Under the pieces are notes generated by a model. That model was not told where the DNA came from. It saw only the letters and a program-made list of their open reading frames with translations, and did not search any database. This document shows positions 1-8,951 of a stretch of DNA of 64,000 nt, piece by piece; positions within the stretch are counted from its first letter, which is position 1, and each line of letters starts with the position of its first letter. Origin of the DNA: Lachnospira sp. GTDB lineage: Bacteria; Bacillota; Clostridia; Lachnospirales; Lachnospiraceae. The stretch lies in contig JAGATQ010000027.1 of assembly GCA_017621205.1 (NCBI GenBank), positions 50,608 through 114,607 of the forward strand, read 5' to 3'. A program made the position numbers and the translations under genes.

Positions 1-309
1 GAGCAGAATGAGAAGATGTCCCATACAGATAAAGCATTTGAGCAGATAAAAGAGGGAGTAGACCTTTCTGTTGCAGGTATGGATGTGATTGCTAGCCGTA
101 CCAAAGAGCTTGATGAGGCAAGAGTGAATGTGGTTGATGTGGTTAGCAGTCTGACAGCAATTGCAGAGCAGAATGCAGCAGCAACCGAAGAGACCTCTGC
201 GGCGGTTGTTGAGGTTGCAAGCATTGTGACTGGTATCGCAGAACAGGCACAGGCACTTGATGAAATTGCGAAAGAAATGGATGAGAAGATGAATATCTTT
301 AAGCTGTAG
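1..309 (+). CDS. Methyl-accepting chemotaxis protein, C-terminal fragment (5' end outside window)
   Basis: The reading frame is open from the first base and ends in TAG at 307-309, so this is the last ~102 codons of a longer gene. The translation is a long amphipathic helix with many Ala, Glu and Gln residues. It includes SLTAIAEQNAAATEETSAAV, typical of the distal leg of the cytoplasmic four-helix signalling bundle of chemoreceptors and its adaptation region. The family senses ligands and controls CheA/CheW; the ligand-binding and membrane part lies upstream of the window. It is followed by a hairpin terminator at 361-416. The tip of the signalling hairpin is not in the window, so the family call rests on the adaptation-helix pattern alone. 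Confidence 0.85.
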   Translation, partial: EQNEKMSHTDKAFEQIKEGVDLSVAGMDVIASRTKELDEARVNVVDVVSSLTAIAEQNAAATEETSAAVVEVASIVTGIAEQAQALDEIAKEMDEKMNIFKL

Positions 310-360
310 GGCTGTGGGGTATTAATGGCTACAACTTTGGATAGTTAAAATTTGTAAATG

Positions 361-420
361 AAAAGAAGCATATAAGCAGTTTTAAGAAGTACTAATTCCT
401 TGCTTATATGCTTTTCTTAT
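361..420 (+). terminator. Hairpin terminator after the chemoreceptor gene
   Basis: A 13-bp perfect inverted repeat (366-378 with 401-413) is followed by TTTTCTTATTTG. The loop (379-400) carries sequence resembling part of the interspersed palindromic repeat (agtactaattcc), so the terminator may derive from a decayed copy. Confidence 0.6.
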
Positions 421-435
421 TTGTGTGGTATATTT

Positions 436-512
436 GGCATGGAAGAGGGACAGGCTATTGCATTTGTTCCCGAACAACGGAACAAATCTATCGTACACTT
501 CGGTTTTATGCC
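436..512. repeat. Internally deleted copy of the palindromic repeat family (copy E)
   Basis: It starts GGCATGGAAG and ends TTCGGTTTTATGCC, like the two outer arms of the full-length elements at 10026, 10476 and 36524. The ~160-bp centre is missing, leaving TTCCCGAACAACGGAAC as the loop. The arms pair only partly with each other, so this looks like a degenerate deletion derivative. It lies between two convergent genes. Confidence 0.55.
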
Positions 513-527
513 ATTAGAATTTATTGC

Positions 528-1235
528 TTACATAAATTCAACTACCGCAAAGTTTTCCCCAACCGCATTGGCGAGTAAGACAAGTATGCGCTCCCCTGTT
601 ACGGCATACTTGACAAAGATTTCATCGTGAAGCAGGGCGGATTTTTTATATTCTACCCGCACTTGGTGTATGGTATAGTCCTCTGGGAGGCAGTCGTATG
701 CGATAGATACATACTGGCAATTGTTCATGTGACCAAACATATCCAGCTGAGAGCGTTGCACAATAGTTTTATAGGCAGCAGTAAAACTGTCATCCTCGAT
801 ATCCTTCAGGCTGATTTTTCTGGGAGCATACTCCATGTCCAGAGGCTCCTCCAGCGTATAGCAATCGAATTGATCCTGTGTGATTCTGGCGGGATGCATT
901 TGTTGCATATCAAAATAAGTCCATATCGAGTTGGCATAAACAAGGATTTCTCCTTGTTCATCCTTCAGCAGAAAATTACGGTGTCCTTCAATTCCTTTAA
1001 ATTTATGTGGTTTTGTACATATCTGTATGGTTTCATTGCGTCTGGGGAACCGCTTAATAACAATCTGCCAAGCATTTAAAATCCAGGCGTATTGACCAAG
1101 GCTTCCAGCACCACTTCCCACAGATTGGGAGTGGAATTCCGAACAATCCTGAAAATAATTGATAATAGATGGCAGAGCCAGTTGTTCCTTGGAATCGGTT
1201 TCGCTAAAACGAATCTTGCTGGTAAATGAAAACAT
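528..1235 (-). CDS. Acyl-ACP thioesterase (FatA/FatB family)
   Basis: Hydrolyses acyl-acyl carrier protein to release free fatty acid in the cytoplasm. The 235-residue protein shows the double-hotdog layout of bacterial acyl-ACP thioesterases. The N-terminal half has IRFSETDSKEQLALPSIINY and a QYAWILNAWQI segment; the second half has DMFGHMNNCQYVSIAYD, matching the family's N-x-HVNN-x-x-Y active-site region. I start at the ATG at 1235, preceded by GAAGGA, rather than an in-frame TTG at 1253. It lies 78 bp downstream of the MurG-type gene on the same strand and is probably cotranscribed with it. The family is common in Firmicutes, where the physiological role is unclear. The fold call is firm; the chain-length preference cannot be read. 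Confidence 0.87.
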   Translation of the reverse strand: MFSFTSKIRFSETDSKEQLALPSIINYFQDCSEFHSQSVGSGAGSLGQYAWILNAWQIVIKRFPRRNETIQICTKPHKFKGIEGHRNFLLKDEQGEILVYANSIWTYFDMQQMHPARITQDQFDCYTLEEPLDMEYAPRKISLKDIEDDSFTAAYKTIVQRSQLDMFGHMNNCQYVSIAYDCLPEDYTIHQVRVEYKKSALLHDEIFVKYAVTGERILVLLANAVGENFAVVEFM

Positions 1236-1313
1236 GTCTTTTCCTTCTTTCAAAGTGATTTTAGTATAAAAGGCTTAGTGTAGGTTGATGTCGCATAGAA
1301 CGGAATCTTTGAA

Positions 1314-2378
1314 TTACTTACTTGTCTCCACAATCAATCCCATAATGGTTTCTACCGGATTAGCAAGCTCGCTCTGGTTCATGGAATTAATATAGTCCTT
1401 TCTATGATTAAAAACCTCGTGAACGGCATCCACCAGACCCTCATCCGTCAAATCCTCTTCCGCTATCACCTTGCTGTAACCACATTTTTCAAAGGATGCT
1501 GCATTTAATATCTGGTCTCCACGGCTGGCAGCAGCAGAAAGTGGAATCAGAATATTGGGCTTACGAAGAGCAAGTAATTCACAGATGGCATTGGCACCTG
1601 CCCGGGATACTACAACATCTGCTAGTGCAAGAAAGCTGGGAAGCTCCTTTTTGACATACTCAAATTGGCGGTATCCACATCTGCCCTCCAAGGACGCATC
1701 CAGATGGTCTTTTCCACAGCAATGAATAATCTGGAAATGAGATAACAGTGCATCAATATTTTTACGGATAGCATTATTAATTGCCACAGAGCCAAGGCTG
1801 CCTCCAATAACCATTAAGGTTGGTTTGTCTTTGGTAAAACCAAGGGTGTCCAGTGCATCTATTTTACTTCCCTCAAAAAGCTCCTTGCGTATCGGTGAGC
1901 CGGTAAGGACTGCCTTGCCCTTTGGAAGATGGGGAATGGTTTCAGGGAAATTACAGCATACCTTCGTAGCACAGGGAATAGCAATTTTGTTAGCAAGACC
2001 AGGTGTCATGTCACTTTCGTGAATAATGCACGGAATATGACGTCGCTTTGCAGCCAAAATAACAGGGACGGATACAAAGCCGCCTTTGGAAAAGACAATA
2101 TCCGGTTTTAGTGCCTTTAACAGTGTATTGGCTTCCGAACAGCCCTTCAGTACCCGGAAGGGGTCTGAGAAATTTCTGACATCGAAATAACGTCGGAGCT
2201 TTCCAGAAGAAATGCCGTGATAAGGGATATTCATGTCTTCGATTAACTTGCGTTCAATTCCATCATAGGAACCGATATAGTGAATATCAAAGCCTTCTTT
2301 TTTTAGTTCCGGCACGAGTGCCATATTTGGTGTAACATGCCCGGCGGTACCGCCTCCGGTTAGTACAATTCGTTTCAT
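1314..2378 (-). CDS. murG: UDP-N-acetylglucosamine--N-acetylmuramyl-(pentapeptide) pyrophosphoryl-undecaprenol N-acetylglucosamine transferase (MurG type)
   Basis: Adds GlcNAc to lipid I to make lipid II at the inner face of the membrane. The 354-residue GT28 protein begins [20 protein letters not shown], the donor/lipid-binding glycine loop of MurG. It then shows [26 protein letters not shown], the second-domain GGSLGS loop and [20 protein letters not shown], the UDP-GlcNAc-binding site. The ATG at 2378 is preceded by GGGGAGGAAC, so longer N-terminal extensions are rejected. The gene sits outside a division/cell-wall cluster, behind a TSCPD-protein gene 23 bp upstream. Clostridia can carry stand-alone MurG paralogues, so it could be the only copy or a second one. 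Confidence 0.9.
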   Translation of the reverse strand: MKRIVLTGGGTAGHVTPNMALVPELKKEGFDIHYIGSYDGIERKLIEDMNIPYHGISSGKLRRYFDVRNFSDPFRVLKGCSEANTLLKALKPDIVFSKGGFVSVPVILAAKRRHIPCIIHESDMTPGLANKIAIPCATKVCCNFPETIPHLPKGKAVLTGSPIRKELFEGSKIDALDTLGFTKDKPTLMVIGGSLGSVAINNAIRKNIDALLSHFQIIHCCGKDHLDASLEGRCGYRQFEYVKKELPSFLALADVVVSRAGANAICELLALRKPNILIPLSAAASRGDQILNAASFEKCGYSKVIAEEDLTDEGLVDAVHEVFNHRKDYINSMNQSELANPVETIMGLIVETSK

Positions 2379-2401
2379 AATATGTTCCTCCCCGTTCAAT
2401 T

Positions 2402-2641
2402 CTATTTTTGGTATGACTTTAATGCCTGTGCAAGCTGGTCGGGACAGGAGGTTCCTTTCATTCCGCACTGGATTCCATCTAAGCGGGCAATGGCATCCTC
2501 TATATCCATTCCTTCAATGAGGCGGCTGACCCCCTGTGTATTACCTGCACATCCTCCTGAAAATGTTACATTGGTTACCTTGTTATCAATGACATCAAAT
2601 GAAATTTTTCTGGAGCAAACGCCCCTTGGTGAATATTCCAT
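2402..2641 (-). CDS. Small TSCPD-domain protein (TIGR03905-like)
   Basis: A 79-residue cytosolic protein named for its C-terminal [11 protein letters not shown] motif, with conserved [11 protein letters not shown] and a second Cys in [13 protein letters not shown]. The same short domain occurs at the C-terminus of some vitamin-B12-dependent ribonucleotide reductases, and Clostridia often encode it alone. Its function is unknown; the cysteines suggest metal or nucleic-acid binding, which is inference. The start at 2641 follows a near-perfect AAAAAGGAGG. It is the first gene of the minus-strand group with murG and the thioesterase. Confidence 0.85.
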   Translation of the reverse strand: MEYSPRGVCSRKISFDVIDNKVTNVTFSGGCAGNTQGVSRLIEGMDIEDAIARLDGIQCGMKGTSCPDQLAQALKSYQK

Positions 2642-2816
2642 TATAAGTACCTCCTTTTTGTAATTGCCTAATAGTAGCAATATGTGATACACTAAGTGTA
2701 AATATTCCTGTCTATAAGACATAACTAATTAAGATTATACCACATGAAATATTTCCTGCAAGGTGGTATTGTGAGATATTCGTGTTACTATAATAGCGTA
2801 AAGGAGAAGATATAGC

Positions 2817-3533
2817 ATGAAGTGTGTTGGTTTAATTGGAGCGATGGAGGAAGAGGTTTCATTATTAAAGGAGGAGATGACGGATACGAGGGAGCAGAAG
2901 AAGGCAGGCATGGTTTTTGTCAAAGGGATGCTCTGGGGTGTTGAGACGGTAGCAGTGGTAAGTGGAATTGGTAAGGTTAATATGGCAATTTGTGCCCAGA
3001 TACTAGTAGATGATTATAATGTAGATATTATGATAAACACTGGAGTTGCAGGAAGTCTGGATGCCACAATTGATATCGGTGATATCGTGCTTTCTAAGGA
3101 AGCACAGCAGCATGATATGGATGCTTCTCCCCTTGGAGACCCGGTTGGTGTGATTCCACGGATGGACACTTCTGTTTTTCAGGCAGATGCCGGACTTCTT
3201 CAGGCAGCAAAGGCTGCCTGTGATAAGGTTAATACAGATATTCATTGTCATATTGGTAAGGTGTTGAGTGGTGACCAGTTTATTGCTTCGGCACAGAAGA
3301 AGGAATATCTGGTGGAAACCTTTAAAGGACGGTGTGCAGAAATGGAGGGGGCAGCTATGGCACAGGTGGCTTATCTGAACAGGATACCATTTTTGGTGAT
3401 TCGTGCAATTTCTGACAAAGCAGATAATTCCGGACACGAGGATTACTCTGTATTTGCCAAGAAGGCCATTGTACATAGTACGAATCTGTTGCGACAATTG
3501 TATCAGGATCAAAGGGAATTGTGGGAGGTATAA
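2817..3533 (+). CDS. mtnN: 5'-methylthioadenosine/S-adenosylhomocysteine nucleosidase
   Basis: Cleaves MTA and SAH to adenine plus the thioribose product, recycling the by-products of methylation and polyamine synthesis. The 238-residue length is near typical. Diagnostic segments are IGAMEEEV at the N-terminus (catalytic Glu), VVSGIGKVNMA, NTGVAGSLD, VLSGDQFIAS, CAEMEGAAMAQV (ribose-binding Met-Glu) and VIRAISDKAD, which carries the catalytic Asp. The start is preceded by AAAGGAGAAGATATAGC. It is divergent from the TSCPD/murG group; a TATAAT box lies just upstream (about 2791), but no convincing -35 is visible. Confidence 0.93.
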   Translation: MKCVGLIGAMEEEVSLLKEEMTDTREQKKAGMVFVKGMLWGVETVAVVSGIGKVNMAICAQILVDDYNVDIMINTGVAGSLDATIDIGDIVLSKEAQQHDMDASPLGDPVGVIPRMDTSVFQADAGLLQAAKAACDKVNTDIHCHIGKVLSGDQFIASAQKKEYLVETFKGRCAEMEGAAMAQVAYLNRIPFLVIRAISDKADNSGHEDYSVFAKKAIVHSTNLLRQLYQDQRELWEV

Positions 3534-3856
3534 GAATAGAAAGTGAATAAGTAAAGTTATGTCAAGAATTGTCAGACAGTTTTCTTGTTTTGGGATAAAA
3601 AACAGAATAATTAGCATTATTATGTTCAAAAAACAGCACAAATGTTCATAACCCCTTCCAGACATTTTTTGAAATGTTCATAAAACAGGGCTCTGACATC
3701 GAATTTATATATATTTTGTCGTTATTTAGAAAATGAATCTGCTTGTCCTGTTTCTTCCTATAGCTTATGATTAAGTTATAACGAATAGAACAACGGTGTA
3801 GAGGTTGTAGATATTTTTTCTATTATCTATGCTAGGGAGAATAAGGAGGAGATACT
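3534..3856. other. Intergenic region with repeated ATGTTCA motif
   Basis: These 323 bp hold no gene. ATGTTCA occurs three times in direct orientation at 3622-3628, 3642-3648 and 3674-3680 (starts 20 and 32 bp apart). A plausible promoter for the next gene lies near the right end. No clear terminator for the nucleosidase gene was found. Confidence 0.5.
3805..3833 (+). promoter_or_regulatory. Candidate promoter for the 3857 gene
   Basis: TTGTAG (3805-3810), a 17-nt spacer and TATGCT (3828-3833) lie 24 bp upstream of the start codon. The match to a housekeeping sigma promoter is moderate. Confidence 0.45.
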
Positions 3857-4897
3857 ATGGGGTATCAGTATGAATTGTGGCTGTCAAGATGGCCGATGTT
3901 GTATGTAATGGCGGGGTTATGTTTGTTTGGAATTGTTACAAAGATAATTGCTTCGGTGGGATGCCGGGGGTTATCTGTTCAGATTAGAAGGCTGTCTATG
4001 GGAAAGCCGGTGGTAAAGCATAAGCTTACAAAGAGTTTGATTGAACGATATCAGGGTTACATAAAAAAGGGGCAGAATGAAATCGATGTGGAGCATTATT
4101 TAGAAGAAGGCTTGGCGGGTGCCAGAGTTTGTGGATTTAATATGTTTCAATTGGAGAACCTGAATCTTACCATGATGGTTGTTTGTTTCACTCTGGGCGT
4201 AATTGGTGCGATGATTGCATTCTTGAACGGTTCGAGGGATAATGAGATTGTATTTATTTTCACGGCAGGACTTGCTTTAACTGGAATTAATGTCGTGGCG
4301 GAGGTGTTGTTCCGCAATGATTATCACAGGATGTATTATCTTTTGGGAATGCAGAATTATCTAACTAATGTAGTGCGTTACCGTGAGCAGGAGGAGTTAT
4401 TGGAAAATGAGGAGCTTGAGCGGGCAAAATTGGAACGTAAGCAAAAGCTTGGCAAGGAAAGAAAGAAGGATAAGAAACAGCTTACTGCACAGGTGACGAA
4501 GGAGGAAAAGGAACAGCTTACTGCACAGGTAACAAAGGAGGAAAAGGAACAGCTAGGATTGATAAGGGAAGTAGAGGAGCAGCCCAAGGATGTTGTCACC
4601 TCAATAAAAAGTAAGCAGGGGCAGTTGCTGACGGAGATTGCCAAGGCTCGTCAATTAAGTGGAGAGAGAAAAAGGACGGCGGAGCAGGACGATGACCAAG
4701 ATAAGGAATTTACTTATCGTGATAGCACGCCGGCAGGAATTGCGGCTACCAAGGAGGCAGTATTTGGAAAGGCTCCCACTGTAAAAGCAGAACAGAAGTC
4801 TGTGGCTTCGGATGAAGTACATGCCAAAGCCGGAAAAACAGAGATTGATAACGAATTGCTAGAGGATATATTAAGAAGCTTATTAATGGAGAATTAA
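3857..4897 (+). CDS. Membrane protein with charged coiled-coil cytoplasmic tail, function unknown
   Basis: A 346-residue protein I do not recognise. Three hydrophobic segments are visible: about residues 14-34, 100-122 and 131-151. They are followed by a long, very hydrophilic tail rich in Glu, Lys and Gln (about 175-345) that is likely cytoplasmic and partly coiled coil. The tail contains a perfect 12-residue duplication (QLTAQVTKEEKE twice), encoded by a 36-bp tandem repeat. The ATG follows AAGGAGGAGATACT. It lies 63 bp upstream of the PdaA-like gene on the same strand, so a role at the envelope or in sporulation is possible, but this is inference from position only. Confidence 0.7.
   Translation: MGYQYELWLSRWPMLYVMAGLCLFGIVTKIIASVGCRGLSVQIRRLSMGKPVVKHKLTKSLIERYQGYIKKGQNEIDVEHYLEEGLAGARVCGFNMFQLENLNLTMMVVCFTLGVIGAMIAFLNGSRDNEIVFIFTAGLALTGINVVAEVLFRNDYHRMYYLLGMQNYLTNVVRYREQEELLENEELERAKLERKQKLGKERKKDKKQLTAQVTKEEKEQLTAQVTKEEKEQLGLIREVEEQPKDVVTSIKSKQGQLLTEIAKARQLSGERKRTAEQDDDQDKEFTYRDSTPAGIAATKEAVFGKAPTVKAEQKSVASDEVHAKAGKTEIDNELLEDILRSLLMEN
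4476..4547 (+). repeat. 36-bp tandem duplication inside the coiled-coil region
   Basis: Two 36-bp units (4476-4511 and 4512-4547) differ at only two bases, with a partial third start (aacagct) after the second. The length is a multiple of three, so the frame is kept and 12 residues are duplicated. This looks like recent slippage. Confidence 0.9.
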
Positions 4898-4972
4898 GGG
4901 ATTCGAGAGAATAGTTATAGTTTAGTGGTTGTTTGCATACATTTTTACTAAAGAAAAGAAATGAGGTACTGT

Positions 4973-5998
4973 ATGAATTTACAGCAAAGATATCGAAGTA
5001 AATTAATCTATGGAGTAAAAAGGATACATAATAGCAGAGCAATGGGAAGAGGTATTGGTCTTTTTCTTATGGCTCTGCTTTTGATTTGTGTCAATGGGTG
5101 TACCATGCAAAGTTCTAAGGGTCCCAATAATGAGGTGGAGGATACCCGAGTAACCAAAGAGATGGTAAGTGGAGAGGGCAGCAAAAAGGAGGAACAAGCG
5201 GGAACGAAAAAGAAGGGAAAGAAAAATGAGGAGACTGAGCAAAAATCTGCTCTCACCACACAGAATCGCGAGCTTTCTATGTCCTCCTATGATGGGATAT
5301 CCCATGCTTATAATTCATGGTGGTTCAAGCGGAACATGGACCATTTGCCAAGCGGTGCACAGGAGGAGATTGATATTGCCAAGTACAATGCAGTCTATGT
5401 CAGCAATAAAGCAGTACAGGGTAAGAATATAGATAAGGTGATTTATCTGACCTTTGACTGTGGTTACGATAACGGTTATACGGAAACCATGCTCGATATT
5501 CTAAAGAAGCACAAAGCACCAGCAACCTTCTTTGTAACCCAGACATATATCAGAGATTCTACAGACATAGTAAAAAGAATGAAAGAGGAGGGGCATTTTG
5601 TTGGGAATCATTCGATTACTCATCCCAACTTAAGTGATGCACCGCTTGAAAAAATTGAGGAGGAGATTCTTGGCTGTCAGGATTACATGAAAGAGGCCAC
5701 TGGATATGAGATGGATTTGTTTTTCCGTCCACCGAAAGGGGAATACAGTGAATATCTTTTAAAGGTAGCACAGGATTTAGGCTATAAAACGGTGTTCTGG
5801 AGTATGGCATATCTGGATTATGATGTAAATAACCAGCCGAGTGTTGACCATGTGGTCGAACATTGGCAGAAATATTATCATCCCGGTGCAATACCACTGA
5901 TTCATAATGTGTCTTCTGCCAATGCAGCAGCGTTAGAGACCATTCTTACGAACCTTGAGAAGGAAGGGTATCGGTTTGGGAGTCTGGATGAGCTGTAG
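4973..5998 (+). CDS. pdaA: PdaA-like peptidoglycan polysaccharide deacetylase, probable lipoprotein
   Basis: NodB-fold deacetylase acting on N-acetylmuramic acid in peptidoglycan. The PdaA branch makes the muramic delta-lactam of spore cortex. Motif 1 is TFDCGYDNGYT (the PdaA form of TFDDG), motif 2 HSITHP with the two metal His, and motif 3 FFRPPKGEYS. LIHNVS near the C-terminus carries the second catalytic His. The N-terminus has a hydrophobic stretch ending VNGC, a plausible lipobox, then a charged linker. I prefer the ATG at 4973 (GAGG six bases upstream) over the in-frame ATG at 4961. The last 53 bp overlap the convergent ABC ATPase gene. PdaA relatives also occur in non-sporulating species, so a general wall role is possible. 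Confidence 0.88.
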   Translation: MNLQQRYRSKLIYGVKRIHNSRAMGRGIGLFLMALLLICVNGCTMQSSKGPNNEVEDTRVTKEMVSGEGSKKEEQAGTKKKGKKNEETEQKSALTTQNRELSMSSYDGISHAYNSWWFKRNMDHLPSGAQEEIDIAKYNAVYVSNKAVQGKNIDKVIYLTFDCGYDNGYTETMLDILKKHKAPATFFVTQTYIRDSTDIVKRMKEEGHFVGNHSITHPNLSDAPLEKIEEEILGCQDYMKEATGYEMDLFFRPPKGEYSEYLLKVAQDLGYKTVFWSMAYLDYDVNNQPSVDHVVEHWQKYYHPGAIPLIHNVSSANAAALETILTNLEKEGYRFGSLDEL

Positions 5999-6662
5999 TA
6001 GTATTTCTGCCATCCTTAATTTCTATTATCCGGCTGCATTTGTTTGCAATTTCCCGGTCATGGGTTACAATAATAATTGTTTTTCCCTCTTGGTTCAGTT
6101 TTAGAAAAATATCCATAATTTCTTGTGCTGTAGTGTAGTCTAAAGCTCCGGTAGGTTCGTCACATAAAATTACTTCTGCATTATTGACAATCGCCCGGGC
6201 TATGGCTACCCGCTGTTGTTGCCCACCGGAAAGCTTGGAGGGGTAGGTATCAATTTTCTCCTGTAATCCTACCTGGGTTAATATATTTTTTGCCATTTCT
6301 ATCCGTTTTTTTCGTGAATAGGATGCATATTCCAAGGGAATCATTACATTTTGTAAAACTGTCTGATAGGGAATCAGTGCAAAATCCTGAACGACAAATC
6401 CAAACATCCGATTGCGTAATGCTGCTCGTTCCCTTTCGGAATAGGTTGTAATATCCTTATCATTTACATAATAATGCCCGTCTGTAGGCTCATCAACCGT
6501 TCCCAGAATATTGAGCAACGTACTTTTACCGGAACCGGAACGCCCCATAATGGCAATGCACTCTCCACGTTCTACGGAAAAAGAGATGTTTCTTAACGCT
6601 GGTACCAGAGCATCTCCCTTGCCATAATTTTTTGCTACCTCTTCTAATACTAGTAATTTCAT
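5946..6662 (-). CDS. ABC transporter ATP-binding protein, MacB/LolD type
   Basis: ATPase of an export-type ABC system. The 238-residue protein has Walker [11 protein letters not shown]-loop VVQDFALIP, signature LSGGQQQR, Walker [12 protein letters not shown] and H-loop VTHD. The DEPTGALD variant is typical of ATPases paired with FtsX/MacB permeases. Its start overlaps the stop of the upstream permease gene by 4 bp (ATGA), so the two are translationally coupled. The 3' end runs 53 bp into the convergent deacetylase gene. Together with two permeases and a small secreted protein it forms a four-gene minus-strand operon (9284 to 5946). Confidence 0.93.
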   Translation of the reverse strand: MKLLVLEEVAKNYGKGDALVPALRNISFSVERGECIAIMGRSGSGKSTLLNILGTVDEPTDGHYYVNDKDITTYSERERAALRNRMFGFVVQDFALIPYQTVLQNVMIPLEYASYSRKKRIEMAKNILTQVGLQEKIDTYPSKLSGGQQQRVAIARAIVNNAEVILCDEPTGALDYTTAQEIMDIFLKLNQEGKTIIIVTHDREIANKCSRIIEIKDGRNTTTAHPDSQTDTLPSQGS

Positions 6663-7828
6663 TCATTTCTCCTTAATTTCTGCATGATTGATTCGGAATG
6701 TAATCGCAATGTGCTGTATAGGAAAAACAGGAGGAAGCTTATCAATGACAATAATAACACCGCTAAGCGTACCTGCCCATTATAAAACGCAATAAAGCAC
6801 AGGATGTCTCCGCACAATAAAAGTAATCCAATCTGAAACAGTAAGCGGAGCAGGATATCCTTTATTTGTGCTCCACAAAGTAAATGCACTGCATATTCTT
6901 TCTCACATTCCATCATTAGCTGAATCAGCATTCCTAAAAAACCAATGATAGAAAACACGAAAAGAATCACTCCAAATGTTCCATATTGTAAAATACCTTC
7001 TATGGTATCCCGTTTTACATTCACTAGTTGTTTACGATAACTGCAAAAATAGCCATCATTTAATTTCTCCTCTCGGTTCACCTGTTCAATGTCGGAGAGT
7101 GTTTCCCTTCCCTTTGTGATATACAGACAATATTTTATATAGGCTTGTATACTATACACCTCATTCCTGTCTATATTGACGGGAATAATTAATGCCCGGT
7201 TTAAGGAAACCATTTCCTTGGATTGTGTAGGAAGGGCATAAGATTGATTTTTTTTCAGGAAGCCTTTTATGAGAAAGCGTTCACCTGAATCAGATGTAAT
7301 GCAGTCGCCCAGCTTATAGTCTTTTCTATAGGCAGCCCCTACAATCGCAGGTTTTGTTTTTTTCTTCCACTCTTCCTCCGACTCAAAATAGGTTTTAAAA
7401 TATGTTTCCCAGTTTGTTTCTTTTTCTGATATGGAAATCTCAAAAAACTGAAAAAAGTTTTCATTTGTCCGTATTACCTCTGCTTCCCGGTCAGAGATAT
7501 CAACGGGCTGTTCATTATCTACTACAAGTCGTTTGAGGTTACTGTTTATTATAGTGTCCAGTAAATGATTCCAACTTTTCGTGTAATTACTACGTTCTAT
7601 ATGTCCCGACCATTCATTGTCATTGCAATCCCATAACACATATACATCCTTTTGCTGCATGAGATGCTGAATCTGCTGATACAGGGCTTGATAGGAAGTA
7701 TACTGGTGAACCATAAAACCAATTAAGAGAAGGGAGACAAAGATTTGAAGGGATTTAAAAATCATTTCTGCTGTATGGCTTTTCCACAGGGAAAAGCTGT
7801 GTCCGATATTACATAAAAATCGTTTCAT
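6659..7828 (-). CDS. FtsX-like ABC permease, second of the pair
   Basis: A 389-residue permease with one N-terminal membrane segment (about residues 22-42), a ~230-residue extracellular domain and three C-terminal membrane segments from about residue 280. This is the layout of a single MacB/FtsX unit. SIIGFLGMLIQLMMECEKEY followed by AVHLLCGAQIKDI resembles the FtsX cytoplasmic loop. The start lies 20 bp inside the end of the preceding permease gene and the stop overlaps the ATPase start, so coupling is tight at both ends. With the 7809-8876 product it probably forms a heterodimeric exporter or antimicrobial-peptide defence unit. The substrate is unknown. Confidence 0.8.
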   Translation of the reverse strand: MKRFLCNIGHSFSLWKSHTAEMIFKSLQIFVSLLLIGFMVHQYTSYQALYQQIQHLMQQKDVYVLWDCNDNEWSGHIERSNYTKSWNHLLDTIINSNLKRLVVDNEQPVDISDREAEVIRTNENFFQFFEISISEKETNWETYFKTYFESEEEWKKKTKPAIVGAAYRKDYKLGDCITSDSGERFLIKGFLKKNQSYALPTQSKEMVSLNRALIIPVNIDRNEVYSIQAYIKYCLYITKGRETLSDIEQVNREEKLNDGYFCSYRKQLVNVKRDTIEGILQYGTFGVILFVFSIIGFLGMLIQLMMECEKEYAVHLLCGAQIKDILLRLLFQIGLLLLCGDILCFIAFYNGQVRLAVLLLSLISFLLFFLYSTLRLHSESIMQKLRRNE

Positions 7829-8876
7829 GATACCCCCTTATATTGCCTAACATACCTGTTTTTTTGATTCTTTTAAGACTGCTTTCCAGTACGATAGCCC
7901 CGATTAACCAGATACAGGCTCCGGTAATTAAAACTGCCCATGGAGAAAGGGCTGTTCCGAATAGATAGCGGCAGGAATCCAGCTGTTTTGTATTTCTAAG
8001 ACAGACAAATAACAATTCTGTAATAATTCCGCCTGTCACATAAGCACAGAAAAATAATATGTAAAACCGTTTTCTTATCAGCCGGTAAATATCCTTAAAG
8101 GTGGCTCCCGACATTCTTCGCACTCCGACTTCCTGCCGTTGTGCCAATATCCATGAAACCAGAAAGCCAATACAATTCATGCTTAATAAAATGCCGCAGA
8201 TACCAATCAGTGCTGCCTGGGTATCTGCCAGAGATAAAAAGCCTTCTGTTCCATCCATGATACCAATTTCTGCATTGGGATAAGTGTCCCGTGCAAGCTG
8301 CTCTAATTCCATTAATTTATCAGTTTCCTTAGGAACCAGAATTACCCTGTCATAGTATCTGTTATCTTGTAACCCCTTGGCATCAATACTTAAATAAAAG
8401 GGAATCTGAAACAGGGGGTCGTCCTTATCATCTACATAAGTACCAATTACTTTATATGCGACGCCCTGTTTATAGAGATAGGTAGCTCCATGTTCCTGAT
8501 AACACAATTCTTCTACTCTGTTCTGATTCACAATTGCTACATTTTCATCAGAATTGTGATACGGTTCGTTAGTTCTGTTTACCTGTATCTCTTCAAAAAA
8601 GTTGTTTGTAAAAGCAATCGCCTTGACACCGAACCATGTATAATCCAAAATCATCATATCACAGGCATCTGTTTCTAACTGGGTCTTTAAATTTTTAACT
8701 GGCGTTTTTTGATAACTGGGGAAAACAAGCTGAACATAAGAGGTCTTTATAAAATCCAATGGTTTTTCCCGCTTATACTTATCCTTTAAGTAGGCAGAAA
8801 AGGCGAGAATAAGAATAATCGTACTGAATGTCAGTATCAGGAAAAGAAAACTTTCTTTTATGCGTATCTTATACAT
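7809..8876 (-). CDS. FtsX-like ABC permease, first of the pair
   Basis: A 355-residue permease with an N-terminal membrane anchor (about 10-30), an extracellular MacB-type domain (to about 215) and three C-terminal membrane segments. ILAQRQEVGVRRMSGATFKD is the classic FtsX loop between the second and third segments, where the permease contacts the ATPase. The ATG at 8876 follows AAAGGATGAACT. The gene lies 75 bp downstream of a small secreted-protein gene and overlaps the next permease gene by 20 bp. The arrangement suggests export of, or immunity to, a peptide; this is inference. Confidence 0.85.
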   Translation of the reverse strand: MYKIRIKESFLFLILTFSTIILILAFSAYLKDKYKREKPLDFIKTSYVQLVFPSYQKTPVKNLKTQLETDACDMMILDYTWFGVKAIAFTNNFFEEIQVNRTNEPYHNSDENVAIVNQNRVEELCYQEHGATYLYKQGVAYKVIGTYVDDKDDPLFQIPFYLSIDAKGLQDNRYYDRVILVPKETDKLMELEQLARDTYPNAEIGIMDGTEGFLSLADTQAALIGICGILLSMNCIGFLVSWILAQRQEVGVRRMSGATFKDIYRLIRKRFYILFFCAYVTGGIITELLFVCLRNTKQLDSCRYLFGTALSPWAVLITGACIWLIGAIVLESSLKRIKKTGMLGNIRGYHETIFM

Positions 8877-8951
8877 AGTTCATCCTTTCATGAAGCATTA
8901 CAAAAGGGGAAATGTATATTCTATAACAATTCCCCTAAATATGATATATGT

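Noticed and set aside
400..630. Open frame between the chemoreceptor and thioesterase genes
   Set aside because: It overlaps a terminator, a repeat remnant and the 3' end of the thioesterase gene on the other strand; no binding site and no protein-like sequence.
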